From: Hormiphora californensis
Lineage: Eukaryota > Ctenophora > Tentaculata > Cydippida > Pleurobrachiidae
Length of the DNA stretch: 64,000 bases
Assembly: GCA_020137815.1 (NCBI GenBank)
Contig: CM035352.1
Location: 3,570,385 to 3,634,384 of the forward strand
Reading direction: 5' to 3'
Positions 30,251 through 43,664 of this stretch are shown here, one piece after another. How positions within the stretch are numbered: position 1 is the first letter of the stretch; each line of letters starts with the position of its first letter. The position numbers and the translations under genes are program-made. The notes below the pieces were generated by a model. It had not been told where the DNA came from. It worked only from the letters and a program-made list of their open reading frames with translations, and did no database searches.

Positions 30251-32243
30251 CAGAGCTGACACTCCACAAAGTCCTCCTTTGGGAGCCTACTCACGGTCAA
30301 TGTAAACGTGGCAGGCCCTCGAAAACCTTTGTGGATGTTCTACGGCAAGATACGGGTCTGGGAGACGTGAAGGAGATAGCTTCAGTTATGGAGGAACGTG
30401 ATGCGTGGAGAAAACTTATTCAAGGCGTTCGGGAATTCCACCCGCCTTAAGTCAAGTAAGTCAATAACGAACAGCTCCCCCGTATTATGTGGCCCTCATG
30501 TTCTGATGATGTATGTTTCCAATAATCAAGAGAAGATAATCCAACAACCTCGGTCCTCGCGTTGGCAAACCTTGCAGACCCCATGTCCCTACTCCCTATT
30601 TCTTGTAGTAGTATCTGATATTACATACAACAAGCTACAGATATTTCATTATTTCAAATTAGCAAGCAATTTCTGGCTCTTACAGCCGTCCATTGGGCCT
30701 AGATTTCTAACGAGTATTTATGAGTCTCATTTTGTGACTTATCTCTAGTGTCTACTACTCTAAGTTACTAGGCTCTAAATCCAACATTTTTTAATATCTT
30801 CTTCATCATAATGTTTCTCCATTGGTTAGTTTTTTTTAAAAAATTAGTCAGGTCGTTCTCTTACGTCTAAACTTCAAAGTTCTGGCTCCTAAGCTAAGAT
30901 GACTTTATTTAGTACTGTATGAAAATGGTAATTGTTTAAATATATAAATGCGTCGCATTTCTGAATGGTTATTAAAAATATCGTTTATGACGAGAGTTAT
31001 GAAGTGTTTACTGTAACCACTCAGACATGGGTCTGGGAAGTCTGGAATCCATGATAACATAACTCTTTAGATGCAGTCTAGACTTGACAGATGTGGCGAG
31101 CGGCGAAGGGCAATGAAGGGTTGAGAGAAGGATTGAGGAGATGCACGGATGCCAACCGTTGAGCAATATTACGGTGGAGAGAGAAACGGAGACCAATAAA
31201 AAATTGTTCGGAACATCCTAATTGAATCATATTATTTTTGTCTGAGTTATCGATCGTTGGTATGCTGCGATGCTTTGCTCAGTTGTCATTGAAGCTTCAT
31301 CCGCCATTGAATCTAGAATTTGACAGGGGATCCTTGAACCAGAATATATAATTTCAATTCGGAGGGAAATATTGAGAGATAGAGAGGGGGAATACAATCT
31401 CTATTATAATTTGAAAATGTCGCGTTGCCGAAGTCGTGGCCGTTCCGTTTTGCTGGGCGACGAGATTGCTTCTTCATAAAATATTAAGTAAAGCTGTCTT
31501 TTACTCTCTTGTGACAATTTTATATTATTTTTTAAATAAAATTTGGCAATTAAATTTCCATAGTTACAGATTCAGTTGCCATAGCAACAAGAGAGGCCGA
31601 GGGACAGTAGGCGGTACCTAAATGTTAACCAGATCTGAGAGAATACGTACGTGCAAAACCACGTTTTTGTCAACAAGTCAGTCATTTCTTGACTAATTTG
31701 CAAAATCTTGGGCGTGTTGGAAAGAGGACATTGAGCTCTTTCAAATGAGACCCGGAGTCGAGTGAGTTGTCAACAGCCCGTGCTTGCAACGTACCCTATC
31801 ATGGGTGTGCTAGTATAATATACTATAGGAGTCAGATCAGATTCTTTTGCCCAAGATTCATTGTATCTCATTTATTATTTTAAAATTTTATCGACGTCTT
31901 TGGTGATGCAGTCACCCCTTCAAACGAAGCACACGAAACGAAGCCCTCTTACAACATAAGCTAGGGGATGGCATCACCAATCGACGTCTGAACTCTGACC
32001 TTGTAAAAGTAACACATTTAACATGTTCTTAGCAATTTTAGCTTTTCACCAAAAATTACGCTGTAGAGAGATACAATGGGGCAAAAGGGAGTTCCCTCTT
32101 ACACGGTTACATGGCGTCATACACATTTCTATTTGGAATTTCTATCTGGAATTTCTATTTGGAATTTCTATCTGAAAGAACCGCACGTGCAGATGCGCCG
32201 CGCTGCAGCTCATATTCACGTGCGAGATTAAAGGGAGAGACGA
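30251..32243 (+). repeat. 2-kb tandem duplication, copy 1 (empty site)
   Basis: From CAGAGCTGACACTCC to AAAGGGAGAGACG. It is nearly identical to 32244-35542 apart from a few single-base differences and the 1302-bp insertion there. At about 30448 it holds the uninterrupted site CCGCCTTAAGTCAAG. Confidence 0.95.
30258..30450 (+). pseudogene. C-terminal fragment of a non-LTR reverse transcriptase (copy 1)
   Basis: The translated segment GQCKRGRPSKTFVDVLRQDT, then GLGDVKEIASVMEERDAWRK, has the RGRP...W/F.D...D.GL...RD.WR pattern found at the C-terminus of many endonuclease/reverse-transcriptase LINE proteins. Only this last piece is present, and it ends at the TAA overlapping the TTAA site. The same fragment occurs in copy 2 at 32251-32443. 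Confidence 0.6.
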
Positions 32244-35200
32244 CAGAGCTGACACTCCACAAAGTCCTCCTTTGGGAGCCTACTCACGGTCAATGTAAAC
32301 GTGGCAGGCCCTCGAAAACCTTTGTGGATGTTCTACGGCAAGATACGGGTCTGGGAGACGTGAAGGAGATAGCTTCAGTTATGGAGGAACGTGATGCGTG
32401 GAGAAAACTTATTCAAGGCGTTCGGGAATTCCACCCGCCTTAAGGGTACACCTGGCGTTTTTCATCATTGAGTGCCCAACCAAATGACTTCACTAGGGTT
32501 TAGTTCATACAAAATGGACCTCAAATATGCAATTTTAGCCCTAAAGTCGAATTCATATTTTTGCTACAGCCTATTTTCAAAGTGGCGTTTTTTAAATTTT
32601 TGTTGAAATTTTTAACCTCAGGACCACTTTTTTTGAGATAGAAACATTAGATTCTTGGAATTTGAAGAGAATATAAAGGTAAATAAGCCTAAAGAAGGAT
32701 TTTTGAAATGGAGCTTATTTCTGGCCATGAGAACGGTTTACTTTTTTACGTCTTTGACACGCTGGCTGAGAATGTTCCCATACTTCATTAGAGATGAAAA
32801 TCTGGAAATAGTTGCTCAAAACGATTATCTATGTGGTCCAAAAATTTTGGAACTTTCCCGTCAAAGATGCGGTGTACAGAGCTTGTTTTGTGAAACCCGT
32901 CTTTTTGAAAAAGAGGGAAATTCCCTGTATCTCAAAAACGGATGATCGTAGAGACCTGGGACCAAGCTTAATCGATTCAGAAGGTCCGATTTTGGGGGGG
33001 TCATCTTAGAGACATTTTGCTCCTACTCCAGCCGTTTTTGCTGTAATTGCGAAAAAGGTATCAGTAAGTAAGGGGGGAAATCAGCCCGAAGCAGGCTACT
33101 GGAATAGTTGTTCCCCCTTTTCATAGAATTGGTTTTTCGCAATTACAGCAAAAACGGTTGGAGTAGGAGCAAAATGTCTCTCAGAAGACCCCCCCAAAAT
33201 CGGACCTTCTGAATCGATTAAGCTTGGTCCCAGGTCTCTACGATCATCCGTTTTTGAGATACAGGGAATTTCCCTCTTTTTCAAAAAGACGGGTTTCACA
33301 AAACAAGCTCTGTACACCACATCTTTGACGGGAAAGTTCCAAAATTTTTGGGCCACATAGATAATCGTTTTGAGCAACTATTTCCAGATTTTCATCTCTA
33401 ATGAAGCATGGGAACATTCTCAGCCAGCGTGTCAAAGACGCAAAAAAGTAAACCGTTCTCATGGCCAGAAAAAAGCTCCATTTCAAAAATCCTTCTTTAG
33501 GCTTATTCACCTTTATATTCTCTTCAAATTCCAAGAATATAATGTTTCTATCTCAAAAAAAGTGGTCCTGAGGTTAAAAATTTCAACAAAAATTGAAAAA
33601 ACGCCACTTTTAAAATAGGCTGTAGCAAAAATATGAATTCGACTTTAAGGCTAAAATTGCATATTTGAGGTCCATTTTGTATGGCCTAAATCCTGGTGAA
33701 GTCATTTGGTTGGGCACTCGATGATGAAAAACGCCAGGTGTACCCTTAAGTCAAGTAAGTCAATAACGAACAGCTCCCCCGTATTATGTGGCCCTCATGT
33801 TCTGATGATGTATGTTTCCAATAATCAAGAGAAGATAATCCAACAACCTCGGTCCTCGCGTTGGCAAACCTTGCAGACCCCATGTCCCTACTCCCTATTT
33901 CTTGTAGTAGTATCTGATATTACATACAACAAGCTACAGATATTTCATTATTTCAAATTAGCAAGCAATTTCTGGCTCTTACAGCCGTCCATTGGCCCTA
34001 GATTTCTAACGAGTATTTATGAGTCTCATTTTGTGACTTATCTCTAGTGTCTACTACTCTAAGTTACTAGGCTCTAAATCCAACATTTTTTAATATCTTC
34101 TTCATCATAATGTTTCTCCATTGGTTAGTTTTTTTTTAAAAATTAGTCAGGTCGTTCTCTTACGTCTAAACTTCAAAGTTCTGGCTCCTAAGCTAAGATG
34201 ACTTTATTTAGTACTGTATGAAAATGGTAATTGTTTAAATATATAAATGCGTCGCATTTCTGAATGGTTATTAAAAATATCGTTTATGACGAGAGTTATG
34301 AAGTGTTTACTGTAACCACTCAGACATGGGTCTGGGAAGTCTGGAATCCATGATAACATAACTCTTTAGATGCAGTCTAGACTTGACAGATGTGGCAAGC
34401 GGCGAAGGGCAATGAAGGGTTGAGAGAAGGATTGAGGAGATGCACGGATGCCAACCGTTGAGCAATATTACGGTGGAGAGAGAAACGGAGACCAATAAAA
34501 AATTGTTCGGAACATCCTAATTGAATCATATTATTTTTGTCTGAGTTATCGATCGTTGGTATGCTGCGATGCTTTGCTCAGTTGTCATTGAAGCTTCATC
34601 CGCCATTGAATCTAGAATTTGACAGGGGATCCTTGAACCAGAATATATAATTTCAATTCGGAGGGAAATATTGAGAGATAGAGAGGGGGAATACAATCTC
34701 TATTATAATTTGAAAATGTCGCGTTGCCGAAGTCGTGGCCGTTCCGTTTTGCTGGGCGACGAGATTGCTTCTTCATAAAATATTAAGTAAAGCTGTCTTT
34801 TACTCTCTTGTGACAATTTTATATTATTTTTTAAATAAAATTTGGCAATTAAATTTCCATAGTTACAGATTCAGTTGCCATAGCAACAAGAGAGGCCGAG
34901 GGACAGTAGGCGGTACCTAAATGTTAACCAGATCTGAGAGAATACGTACGTGCAAAACCACGTTTTTGTCAACAAGTCAGTCATTTCTTGACTAATTTGC
35001 AAAATCTTGGGCGTGTTGGAAAGAGGACATTGAGCTCTTTCAAATGAGACCCGGAGTCGAGTGAGTTGTCAACAGCCCGTGCTTGCAACGTACCCTATCA
35101 TGGGTGTGCTAGTATAATATACTATAGGAGTCAGATCAGATTCTTTTGCCCAAGATTCATTGTATCTCATTTATTATTTTAAAATTTTATCGACGTCTTT

Positions 35201-35542
35201 GGTGATGCAGTCACCCCTTCAAACGAAGCACACGAAACGAAGCCCTCTTACAACATAAGCTAGGGGATGGCATCACCAATCGACGTCTGAACTCTGACCT
35301 TGTAAAAGTAACACATTTAACATGTTCTTAGCAATTTTAGCTTTTCACCAAAAATTACGCTGTAGAGAGATACAATGGGGCAAAATGGAGTTCCCTCTTA
35401 CACGGTTACATGGCGTCATACACATTTCTATTTGGAATTTCTATCTGGAATTTCTATTTGGAATTTCTATCTGAAAGAACCGCACGTGCAGATGCGCCGC
35501 GCTGCAGCTCATATTCACGTGCGAGATTAAAGGGAGAGACGC
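32244..35542 (+). repeat. 2-kb tandem duplication, copy 2 (filled site)
   Basis: Second copy of the unit at 30251-32243, with a 1302-bp fold-back element inserted at the TTAA. Differences seen include GGCGAGCGG versus GGCAAGCGG and CAAAAGGGAG versus CAAAATGGAG, so the duplication is recent. Confidence 0.95.
32444..33745. mobile_element. TTAA-flanked fold-back element (piggyBac-like MITE)
   Basis: TTAA lies on both sides (32440-32443 and 33746-33749). The termini are GGGTACACCTGGCGTTTTTC and its complement, and the arms are about 620 bases around a spacer of roughly 40 bases. TTAA duplication is the mark of piggyBac elements. Each arm contains the same 96-codon open frame (VNKPKEGFLKWS...), with a few substitutions. 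The frame shows no transposase motif. Confidence 0.9.
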
Positions 35543-36640
35543 ACATTAACGTTATACGATTGTCTCTCACTCTCTCTGGAAAAACCGCACGTGCAGATGG
35601 AGATGCGCCGTGCCGTGGCTTAAATTCACGTGCGTGTTATAATACATATTCTGACAGAAATTACGAGCAAGAAACTCCAATGTGTATGACGGACTGTAAG
35701 AGCATTGGCCTGACCCTATTCTCATTTCTTTCTGCACACAGATCACGCAAGAACTGTGGTCAGAGCATTGGCTCTTACATTTGCAATCGATGCGATCGCC
35801 CCAATTTTCTTGTTGTTCCAAACAAAGAAGCAGATTTGTAAGAGATAAGTAGATACAGATACAGATGCAGATGTAGATAGGAGGGTAGTTTCATCCTCTG
35901 ATCACACACACATTTACCTCATGATATAGCCCTCCCTCTCTCTCACCCCAGAAAGGGCAAATCACCCTTGACCACGCATGTTTAAAAGAACTGCTAGCAG
36001 AGAGAACCCAGCGAGAAAGGGAGAGAGAGAGAAAGAGAGAGAGGAATGGCAAATGTTTTTTGTTGATGACTTTAAATGCTGGTGGTCTTCATTTGCAGCT
36101 CCTTTTGTTGCTCAGCTTCAGCCAACCGATTTAGTGATTTCCCAACTCGCACCTCCTATTATACCAATATGTTTTCACTAAACTGATTTAGCCCACCCAC
36201 GAATTCTGTAGCTAATACCCGAGTTCTTAGAATTAAGGGTTTACAACTATATATATCGAATCATGGGGGGGGGGGGGGGTACAGCCCAAAAATCAACCAT
36301 AACCTGGATGTCTAATTCTAAAATGGTTGATTTTGTGATACTTTTTTGTTTTTTTACATTTTTGGGCTGCACCCGCCACCCCCCACCCATCAAAAAACGT
36401 TTACCCACCTATAAAGAGGCGAAAAATATTGCAAAATATATGTGTCAAAAAATATTTGACGAAGAAGCCTTCTCGCTGCAATTACCAACGTTCTCAATTT
36501 TGACGAGGTTCATCTCCAAGGTCTTAGATGTATGGCCATCTACCATACAGATCTCCTAGTTACCTATGATTCTCACTCAGTGCTCATGAACGATCTCCCA
36601 CAACTATCTACACACGATCCTCTACCCCTAATGCAGCTCT
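35543..36640. other. Non-coding DNA with short MITE-like repeats
   Basis: A segment at about 35699-35782 (AGAGCATTGGCCTGACC repeated inversely) matches one at 15443-15506, so it is a small dispersed element. Nothing else is recognisable. Confidence 0.5.
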
Positions 36641-36794
36641 CTTCCACTATTGTCTCTCTCTTTCTCTCTTAGTTCTCTCTCTATCTCTCCCTCTCTCCTC
36701 TCTTTTTCTCTTCTCTCTTTCCCTCTTAGATTTCTCTCTCTATCTCTCCCTCTCTCTCTCCTATCTTTTTCTCTTCTCTCTTTCCCTCTAAGTT

Positions 36795-36865
<71 letters not shown>

Positions 36866-37503
36866 CCCATCTCTCGTTCTCCGCTCTTTCTCCCTTCAAT
36901 TCAATCTCAGCTCCTGTAATCTCTAGAGTTTGATTCAGCCTATTAGTTCTGCCCTCTATAACACAGCTACCACAGCTGTTGGTATCTATCTGATGTTTGA
37001 GTGCAATCAGTACTGCATAGAATAATGTTCTGAATCTCTCTCTCTCTCTCTATCTCTATCTCTCTCTCTCTGACTCTCTCCCTCTCTCTAGACTCTTTCA
37101 CCTTCTCTCTCTATTTCTTTCTCCCCTGATAGGGGATATAACGAATTTTAAATCCTTGCCGCGGGAGTATATGTCTGTTTTTCTGTTACATCTGTTGGCT
37201 TATAACAAATTTCCTTAGAAGAAATAAAATGATGAATCAGACAACATAAAACAACTTAGCTACCAGCTGTGTTATTCGTGACTGCCTTTAAATTATGTTA
37301 GTACAGAATTTAAGGTATAAGTACACAACCACCAATATTCATCGGGTTAGACTATTATAGAGTGGCTTTGTGTGTAATATATAGTATAATAGTGCTGCAC
37401 CAACAGAATGTTCTTCGCTGTACCATATAGAGCGGTGAACTCGCCATTATAATAGTTGTAATCGTCTCTCTCCATCTCTCTCCATTCCCCCTCTCTCTCT
37501 CCA

Positions 37504-37560
<57 letters not shown>

Positions 37561-37806
37561 CCCCTCTTTTTTGCGGTAATGGACCCTTGATGGAGTGCCT
37601 TCCGACGGATCGCCCTCTGTTCATTATAGATATTCCCATCTTCTGACATCCATAAATTATATTATATATTGCTCGCCTATTTTTCTATAAACTATATCGG
37701 TCTTCTATTCCAAAATTATATAATACTAGCAAAACTGGGGCGATCGTACCGATCGCAAATCGAGGGATCTGTTTCCATATTTTTTCTCGATGTCTCTATC
37801 TTTCTG

Positions 37807-37901
<95 letters not shown>

Positions 37902-37955
37902 GTCTCTCTCTCTGTCTCCCTCTCTCTCTTTCTCACTCTTTCTCTCTCGCTTATG
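36641..37955. repeat. Cluster of (TC)n microsatellites
   Basis: Long (TC)n tracts at about 36641-36870, 37030-37120, 37470-37565 and 37795-37955, separated by ordinary AT-rich sequence. Long open frames here (serine/leucine or arginine/glutamate runs) are artefacts. Confidence 0.95.
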
Positions 37956-38040
37956 ATATATGCTATGAGAATTAAACGAGAATTAAACGAGAATTAAACA
38001 AATAAAGATCAAAACACTTGTACTGTGTTGCTAGATCCTA

Positions 38041-38118
38041 GACACGCACACTCACACACACACACACTCACACACGCAGACACATACACCCACACACACA
38101 CAAACACACACACACACA

Positions 38119-38178
<60 letters not shown>
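38041..38178 (+). repeat. (AC)n microsatellite at the 5' edge of a LINE fragment
   Basis: About 138 bases of (AC)n with some interruptions, ending where LINE coding sequence begins. Confidence 0.95.
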
Positions 38179-38182
<4 letters not shown>

Positions 38183-39616
38183 TGACGAAGCACCCAGCTA
38201 CTGCTACCTGGGCATCAAAATGACATCTTCTGGAGACTTCAGTATTGCCTCAAGAGCAGACCTCCACCTCAAAGCCACCAGAGCAGTATATGGACTCAAG
38301 AGGACCATTAGGAGAGACAAGGTATCCTTCAGTGCTGGGAGAGCGCTATTTAATTCACTGATCAAGCCAATTCTACTGTATGGAGCTCCAATTTGGGCAC
38401 CTATGGACACCACGGTATCTCGGATCATCAAGGAGTCAGTACACGGGGAAGCCAACAGCAGCCTTCTTCGAAAGATCTCAGCCGATAAATCTGAACGACT
38501 CCTGCTCTCCTACCTGAAATGGCTCACAGGCGTTCATAGCAAAACACAGAATGCAGCAATCTGGGGTGATAGTAATACCATCCCCCTCAATGTGGAAGCA
38601 CTCGACATAACTGTCAAGTACCTATCCAGGATTAAAACCCTCGATCCAACCTGGCTGGTCAATGCTGCATACCATGAGCAGAAGAACCTTGGACTCCCCT
38701 GGTACAGATCATTAGTTCGACTCCTTAACACTGACCCCCTCTATAGATTGAACCACTTTGATGCCCTGGAAATCAAGGAAGGACGGAGGAAAGAACCGGA
38801 ATTACCAAAAGTTAAACCCGCCCGAGCACAGACCCACGCCCCGAGTAGAATCTTCAGAGTCCCCTTAATTCAACAAAGAATTGCATCAACTTACTCCAAA
38901 GCCTGGAGAAACACTATCACTACCTCAAGGAAACTCGACTTCTATCAGAACTTCGACCGGGAAAACGGTGTACAATCCTACCTGGCTAATGTAACGAATT
39001 TTACCCATCGAGCAGCCCTGGCCAAGCTGAGAATGAGCTCACACTCCCTTAACATTGAAGTAGGGCGTCACCAAGGAATCGCCCGGGAGAATAGAAACTG
39101 CCCATACTGCAACATCACAATGGGTATAAGCACAACGGAAACCGAGCTCCATGTGATCGACACCTGTGACCTCTACAACCCGGAAAGACAGACCCTGCTA
39201 ACCGACCTCCCCAAAGGACAAGACCCCTCCCAGCCCATTCCCATTATCTCCTCGATCATGTACACCACATCAGAGCATTCACCTCGAACCTCCGGGCTCC
39301 TTGCGCGTTTCGCCAGCGCTATCGAGTGCAAGCGCGAGCGTTGGATGTCATCAATGACACCTCCCACTTAGCTTTCTCCCCTGTACTAGCTAAGAAGTGG
39401 CAGCAGGCTCCTTTTGTTTAAGACCCCCTTCAGCGTTTATTGTTTTAATACCTAACGACCCCGGAATTTATATGTGTGTGAGTGGATTTTTAACTTGATG
39501 TTATAAGTTTCACGAACAGGAAAGTGCTGATCAAGGGCAGTGCTCTCCAGTTCTTACACTCATGGGAACATGAGTAGAACTATTTTTCAATCCGTGTCAA
39601 TCCGTGTCAATCCGTG
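38179..39616 (+). pseudogene. 5'-truncated LINE: C-terminal third of a reverse transcriptase protein
   Basis: An open frame of about 395 residues starts abruptly after the (AC)n tract with DEAPSYCYLGIKMTSSG. It ends at the TAG at 39369-39371. It matches the post-catalytic region of the LINE protein at 40108-42603: YCYLGI, LLYGAPIWAP, AAIWGD, HSLNIEVGRHQ, and a CPYC...H...C zinc-knuckle-like end. The catalytic core is missing, so the copy is dead on arrival. Its 3' end carries three CAATCCGTGT repeats and then another (AC)n tract. Confidence 0.9.
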
Positions 39617-39759
<143 letters not shown>

Positions 39760-39889
39760 TACGCACGCAGACGCATACTCGCTCACACTCCTATATAATC
39801 AAACGCATAAACGGCATACACTCCAACCACTGACACATCACCGAAGAGTTATTGCAGACAGACCGAGAGGATGCACCTGTTCTGCACAT

Positions 39890-40045
39890 CTTCACCAAAC
39901 ATGACTAATAGCGTCAGTGGAATGGCTCTTCACCGGGCATGACATGGCGCCAGTGGGGCCGGCATCTTCACCAAACATGACTAATAGCGTCAGTGGAATG
40001 GCTCTTCACCGGGCATGGCATGGCGCCAGTGGGGCCGGCAGTGTT
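39890..40045 (-). repeat. Tandem repeat in the LINE 3' UTR
   Basis: Two copies of a unit of about 74 bases containing CATCTTCACCAAACATGACT and GGCGCCAGTGGGGCCGGC. Such repeats are common near the 3' end of LINEs and may be part of the template recognition region. Confidence 0.8.
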
Positions 40046-40107
40046 GTTGTTTAAAGGACTTCAAGGTAGATGCGTGGTTTTCATTGAGATGGGATAGTTT
40101 GTCGAGG

Positions 40108-42603
40108 TTAGGTCTTGACATGCGCCGTGTTCCAAGTCGGGGCAGGATGCCTGATTTTGTTTGCTTTGCGTAGGAATACTGCAGTTTCCCAGGGGTGGTC
40201 CTTGAAGAGGCTTCTCATCCGAACCGCATGTAGCTGTGGCTTATTTGTAGACAGATGTTGTTTCCTGATGTCGTCGTACCCTGGACAATGCAATAATACA
40301 TGTTCCTCGTCCTCCGTGATTGTCTCGTGTGAGGGAAGTTGAGAGATTAGCAGGAAAGTAAGGTGATCCTCTGTGGTGCAGATAGGACAGGCTCTTTTCT
40401 TTATCAGTGTGTCCTCCGTCCTTGTACTTTCTCTGTATTTTTGTTGCCTTCCCACTTCAATGTTGAATCGATGAGCACTGCATCTCAATCTTGCTATCCA
40501 TTTAGATAGGTCACGTTCGAGGTCAAGATATTCTTCTTGATAGAATGATGTTTTCACCACATTGTAAAACTCCATCTTCTTGTTAGTAGTGCGATCCCTG
40601 TTCCAAGTGGTGGTGAACGTGTCTTCCTTGTTGAGACGGCTCATGGCTAGTACTTGTGTGACCCAGTCAAGCTCCAGTATTTCTTGCTCCTTCAGAGCAT
40701 AAACCACTAACGGGGTGGGAGTATCATGGGTGTCACGATTTTCCATGTCTTTGATGCGGTTAAAGTACTTAAGAGCTCCGTTTCCTAGTGCCAGTGTCAG
40801 AGGGAGGCGCCCGCAGTCACCCCACACCGCAACATTGGAGGCCCGGGTGTGTATTCCCAACGCCATCTTGCAGAATGATAGATGCAATCGTTCCAAGGGC
40901 GATTTGGCTATGATCTTCAAATCCAGTGAGTCTTTGCTTATAATTGACTTCCAGGATGTGTGCGGGAGCCATACTTGAGAGCAGTAGCTAGCCACGGGAA
41001 GGACTAGTGAGTCGAAAAGTTTCAGCGCTGTGCGGGGACTTATCGCCGAGAAATCGATTTGTTTCTTTATGGCGAATACAGCTCTGAGGGCTTTTTGCTT
41101 GAGCTTAGCTTCATTCAACTTAAATGATCCGTTGAGAGTGAAGGTTACACCCAGGTAGCAATATGTTTTTGCGGAGGGTATTCTCTGTCCCTTGTATATA
41201 AAGCCTTCACTTTCTTTTAGTTTGACTGCTGATTTGTTGAATACCATGACTTCTGTTTTCTTGAGGTTTACGGAGAGCCCCCATTCCTCACAGTATTCCT
41301 CTAGTACATCGATGAGTCGTTGGAGGCTGGCAGGGTTAAGAGCCATCAGAACCAAGTCGTCCGCCCATAGGAGGTGAGAAATGTATTTCCCCGCCAAGGA
41401 TGGTGATGAAGAACCTTCTTCCCTGTTGAGTCTTACCGAGAGCTCGTGTACGTAGATCTTAAAGAGCTCAGGACTTAAAGGGTGACCCTGTTCGGTGCCG
41501 ATGTTAACCTCTATAGTCTCTGTGAGCTTACCAAGGAGCTTAATTCTGGCTGAGGAGCCCGTATACATATCCTTGAGTACACCAAAGAACCGGCCACGCA
41601 CGCCGTATTGATAGAGTTTATACAGTAGGGCCTCCCTGCACACGGTGTCAAAGGCTTTGGAGTAGTCTACAAACACCGTGTACAGGCGAGATTTTTGCTG
41701 GATGTATTTATCTATGGTTGTCTTCAGGGTTAAGACATGGTCAGCGGTTTGCGCTCCTTTGCAGAAACCTAGTTGATTTGGTAGATCAGGTACTTCAATG
41801 GAGCGGAAATCCAGGAGTCTATCCAGAAGGATCCCAGAGAATAGCTTTCCAAGGTTGCTTGCCACGGCCACGGCCCTGTAGTTGTTAGGATCATACCTAC
41901 AGCCCTTCTTATACAATGGGGTGACGAGTGATTCTTTCCAAGGATAGCACTGATTCTGGAGACATTGGTTAAACAAGTTGGCTGTCGCCTCCATGACTTC
42001 TGTACTGCTTGCTTTCAGGAACTCGTTGGCAATTTGATCCTCAGCTACAGCTTTTCCGTCCTTGAGTCGCCTTGTTACAGCTGCCACTTCTTCTGTTGTA
42101 ACATCCCTGTTGAGGGCTTTGTCTAGATCTTCTGGTATGGGTTTGTCACATGTTGATTCCCAGTACATGGCTTGTTCGTTTCCTGAGATGGCGGCTGGAG
42201 GGGGCTGTTTGGCGTAGAGTTTTTTGAAGAACTTACAGAAGTTTTTCATGTCAAAAGCGTCCAGCTTGTTCTCCGAGGGTGCAAAGCTCTTTAACTTCTT
42301 GAGGTTTTTCCAGTCAATGTTACCATCATCGATGTCTTGGGAGAGTTCTCTGATGCAGCGTCTCTTAGTGTTTCTTACCAACCTTCTGTGATCCTTCTTC
42401 GTTGTAAAGAGTTGACCCGTGATCGTTCCAGAGGGATTCATACCCGCTCTTTGGGAGATTCTGTTCACCAATTTCCTGGAGGGTAAGCAATGTCTAAACC
42501 ATGGTTGTTTAGGGATGGTTTTTTCTTCTCTTTGACTTCTTTTGATTGGGGTTCTCTTTTTTGAGAGGCACCGTGATGTCAGCTGCCTTTTTGAAGACTC
42601 CAA
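40108..42603 (-). pseudogene. LINE reverse transcriptase
   Basis: 831 codons in one frame, of which the first 25 or so are out of frame with the protein's true path. The reverse transcriptase core is clear: FVDYSKAFDTV (motif A), EQGHPLSPELF (motif B, with H where most have C or S), and LLWADDLVLMA (catalytic DD, with W in place of the usual Y/F). A thumb region and a CPIC...H...C zinc-knuckle-like end follow (about 40300-40410). The enzyme would copy the LINE RNA onto nicked target DNA. The frame is open through the whole catalytic region, but it is separated from the endonuclease by two frameshifts. Confidence 0.93.
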
Positions 42604-42629
42604 CTAGCCTTTGGTTGAGTTCCATAGTT

Positions 42630-43664
42630 TCATTGACTGACGAGCAGGATACTTCTTTGATTGCCTTGGCTTCTGCATAACATGCGTTCGCCTTGAAGTG
42701 TCGTTTTAAAAGCCTTCTTATCATCGGCGGTGTGGAGTTTGTATCTGCTCGGGGCTGGGTCTAGGTCGGCCAGAAGTGTTTCCTCGGTGATTTGAGGGCC
42801 ATGGTATGCCAGCTTGGTTAGACAAGGACGATGGTCAGAGAAAACGTTCAAGTCCAAGATTTGATAGCTTTTAATCATGGCATGCAATCCAGTCGTCACT
42901 GCTGTGTAGTCTACGACACTGGATCCATTATATTTCACGCAGGTATATTCTCCTGTAATGTCACCCACACAATTACCGTTCAGGAGAGTAGCGTTCATTG
43001 AGGCAAGCAGGTCAATGAGCTGTTTACCTCTGGCATCGGCTTGCCGTGTATCTTTTGAAGAGCGTGATCGGCCTTTTAAGGTTTGGTGAGATCTCGGAAA
43101 ATCCTCGTGTTCAGAAGATATTTCAACCAGATCATGGTTCAGAGTATTGGTTCTTGCGTTCATGTCACCACACAAGAGTATCTCGGTGTGTTGATGATTC
43201 AGAAGCAGACTTAGGAGAGATTCCATGACTGATGTCTGGTTACCCGCGTTTCGGCGTTTGTATGATGAGTGGGAGGGAGAGTCGTAAACATTTATCACTA
43301 GCAGCGGCGTTTCTCTATCACTGCTGTGAGGGCTCAAGTTGACAGCTAAGATGTCCTCATGCCCGGTGAACACCTCCCGTGCTCTCCATCGTGTAGCGAT
43401 TTCTCTTGCAATTCCGGTGCATACCCCACCTGACCTGGATTTGTCCCTCAGTTTGTTGTAGCATAGGTATCCAGGAATTGATATTGAGCCCTTAGTCTCT
43501 TGGAGGCAGAAAATACTTTTTCCCTGCAGTATTTCAAGGAAATCTGGGTCGTCTTGTTTAGGTCCACCTACTGAGCTGCCGTCCTGAATGTTCCAGTGCA
43601 AGACTTCGAATGGGATATTCTTCAAGATGCTACGATTCATGGTTGTTGTTTGTGCTGTTGTCAT
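42630..43664 (-). pseudogene. LINE APE-type endonuclease
   Basis: The exonuclease-endonuclease-phosphatase fold is marked by VLHWNIQDG, CLQETKG (metal-binding E), LLCGDMNART and FSDHRPCL (catalytic SDH). It nicks target DNA for target-primed reverse transcription. Its frame overlaps the preceding ORF by 35 bases, a usual ORF1/ORF2 arrangement. After about 42720 the family sequence continues in another frame (KRHFKANACYAEAKAIKEVS) and then shifts again before 42530 to rejoin the reverse transcriptase. Confidence 0.9.

Noticed and set aside
32655-33009. 96-residue frame present in both arms of the TTAA element as a conserved protein
   Set aside because: The arms are inverted copies of each other, so the same frame must appear twice; its few differences change amino acids as freely as not and there is no transposase motif.
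36650-37956. Long serine/leucine and arginine/glutamate open frames
   Set aside because: They are translations of (TC)n/(AG)n microsatellites, open in several frames and on both strands.
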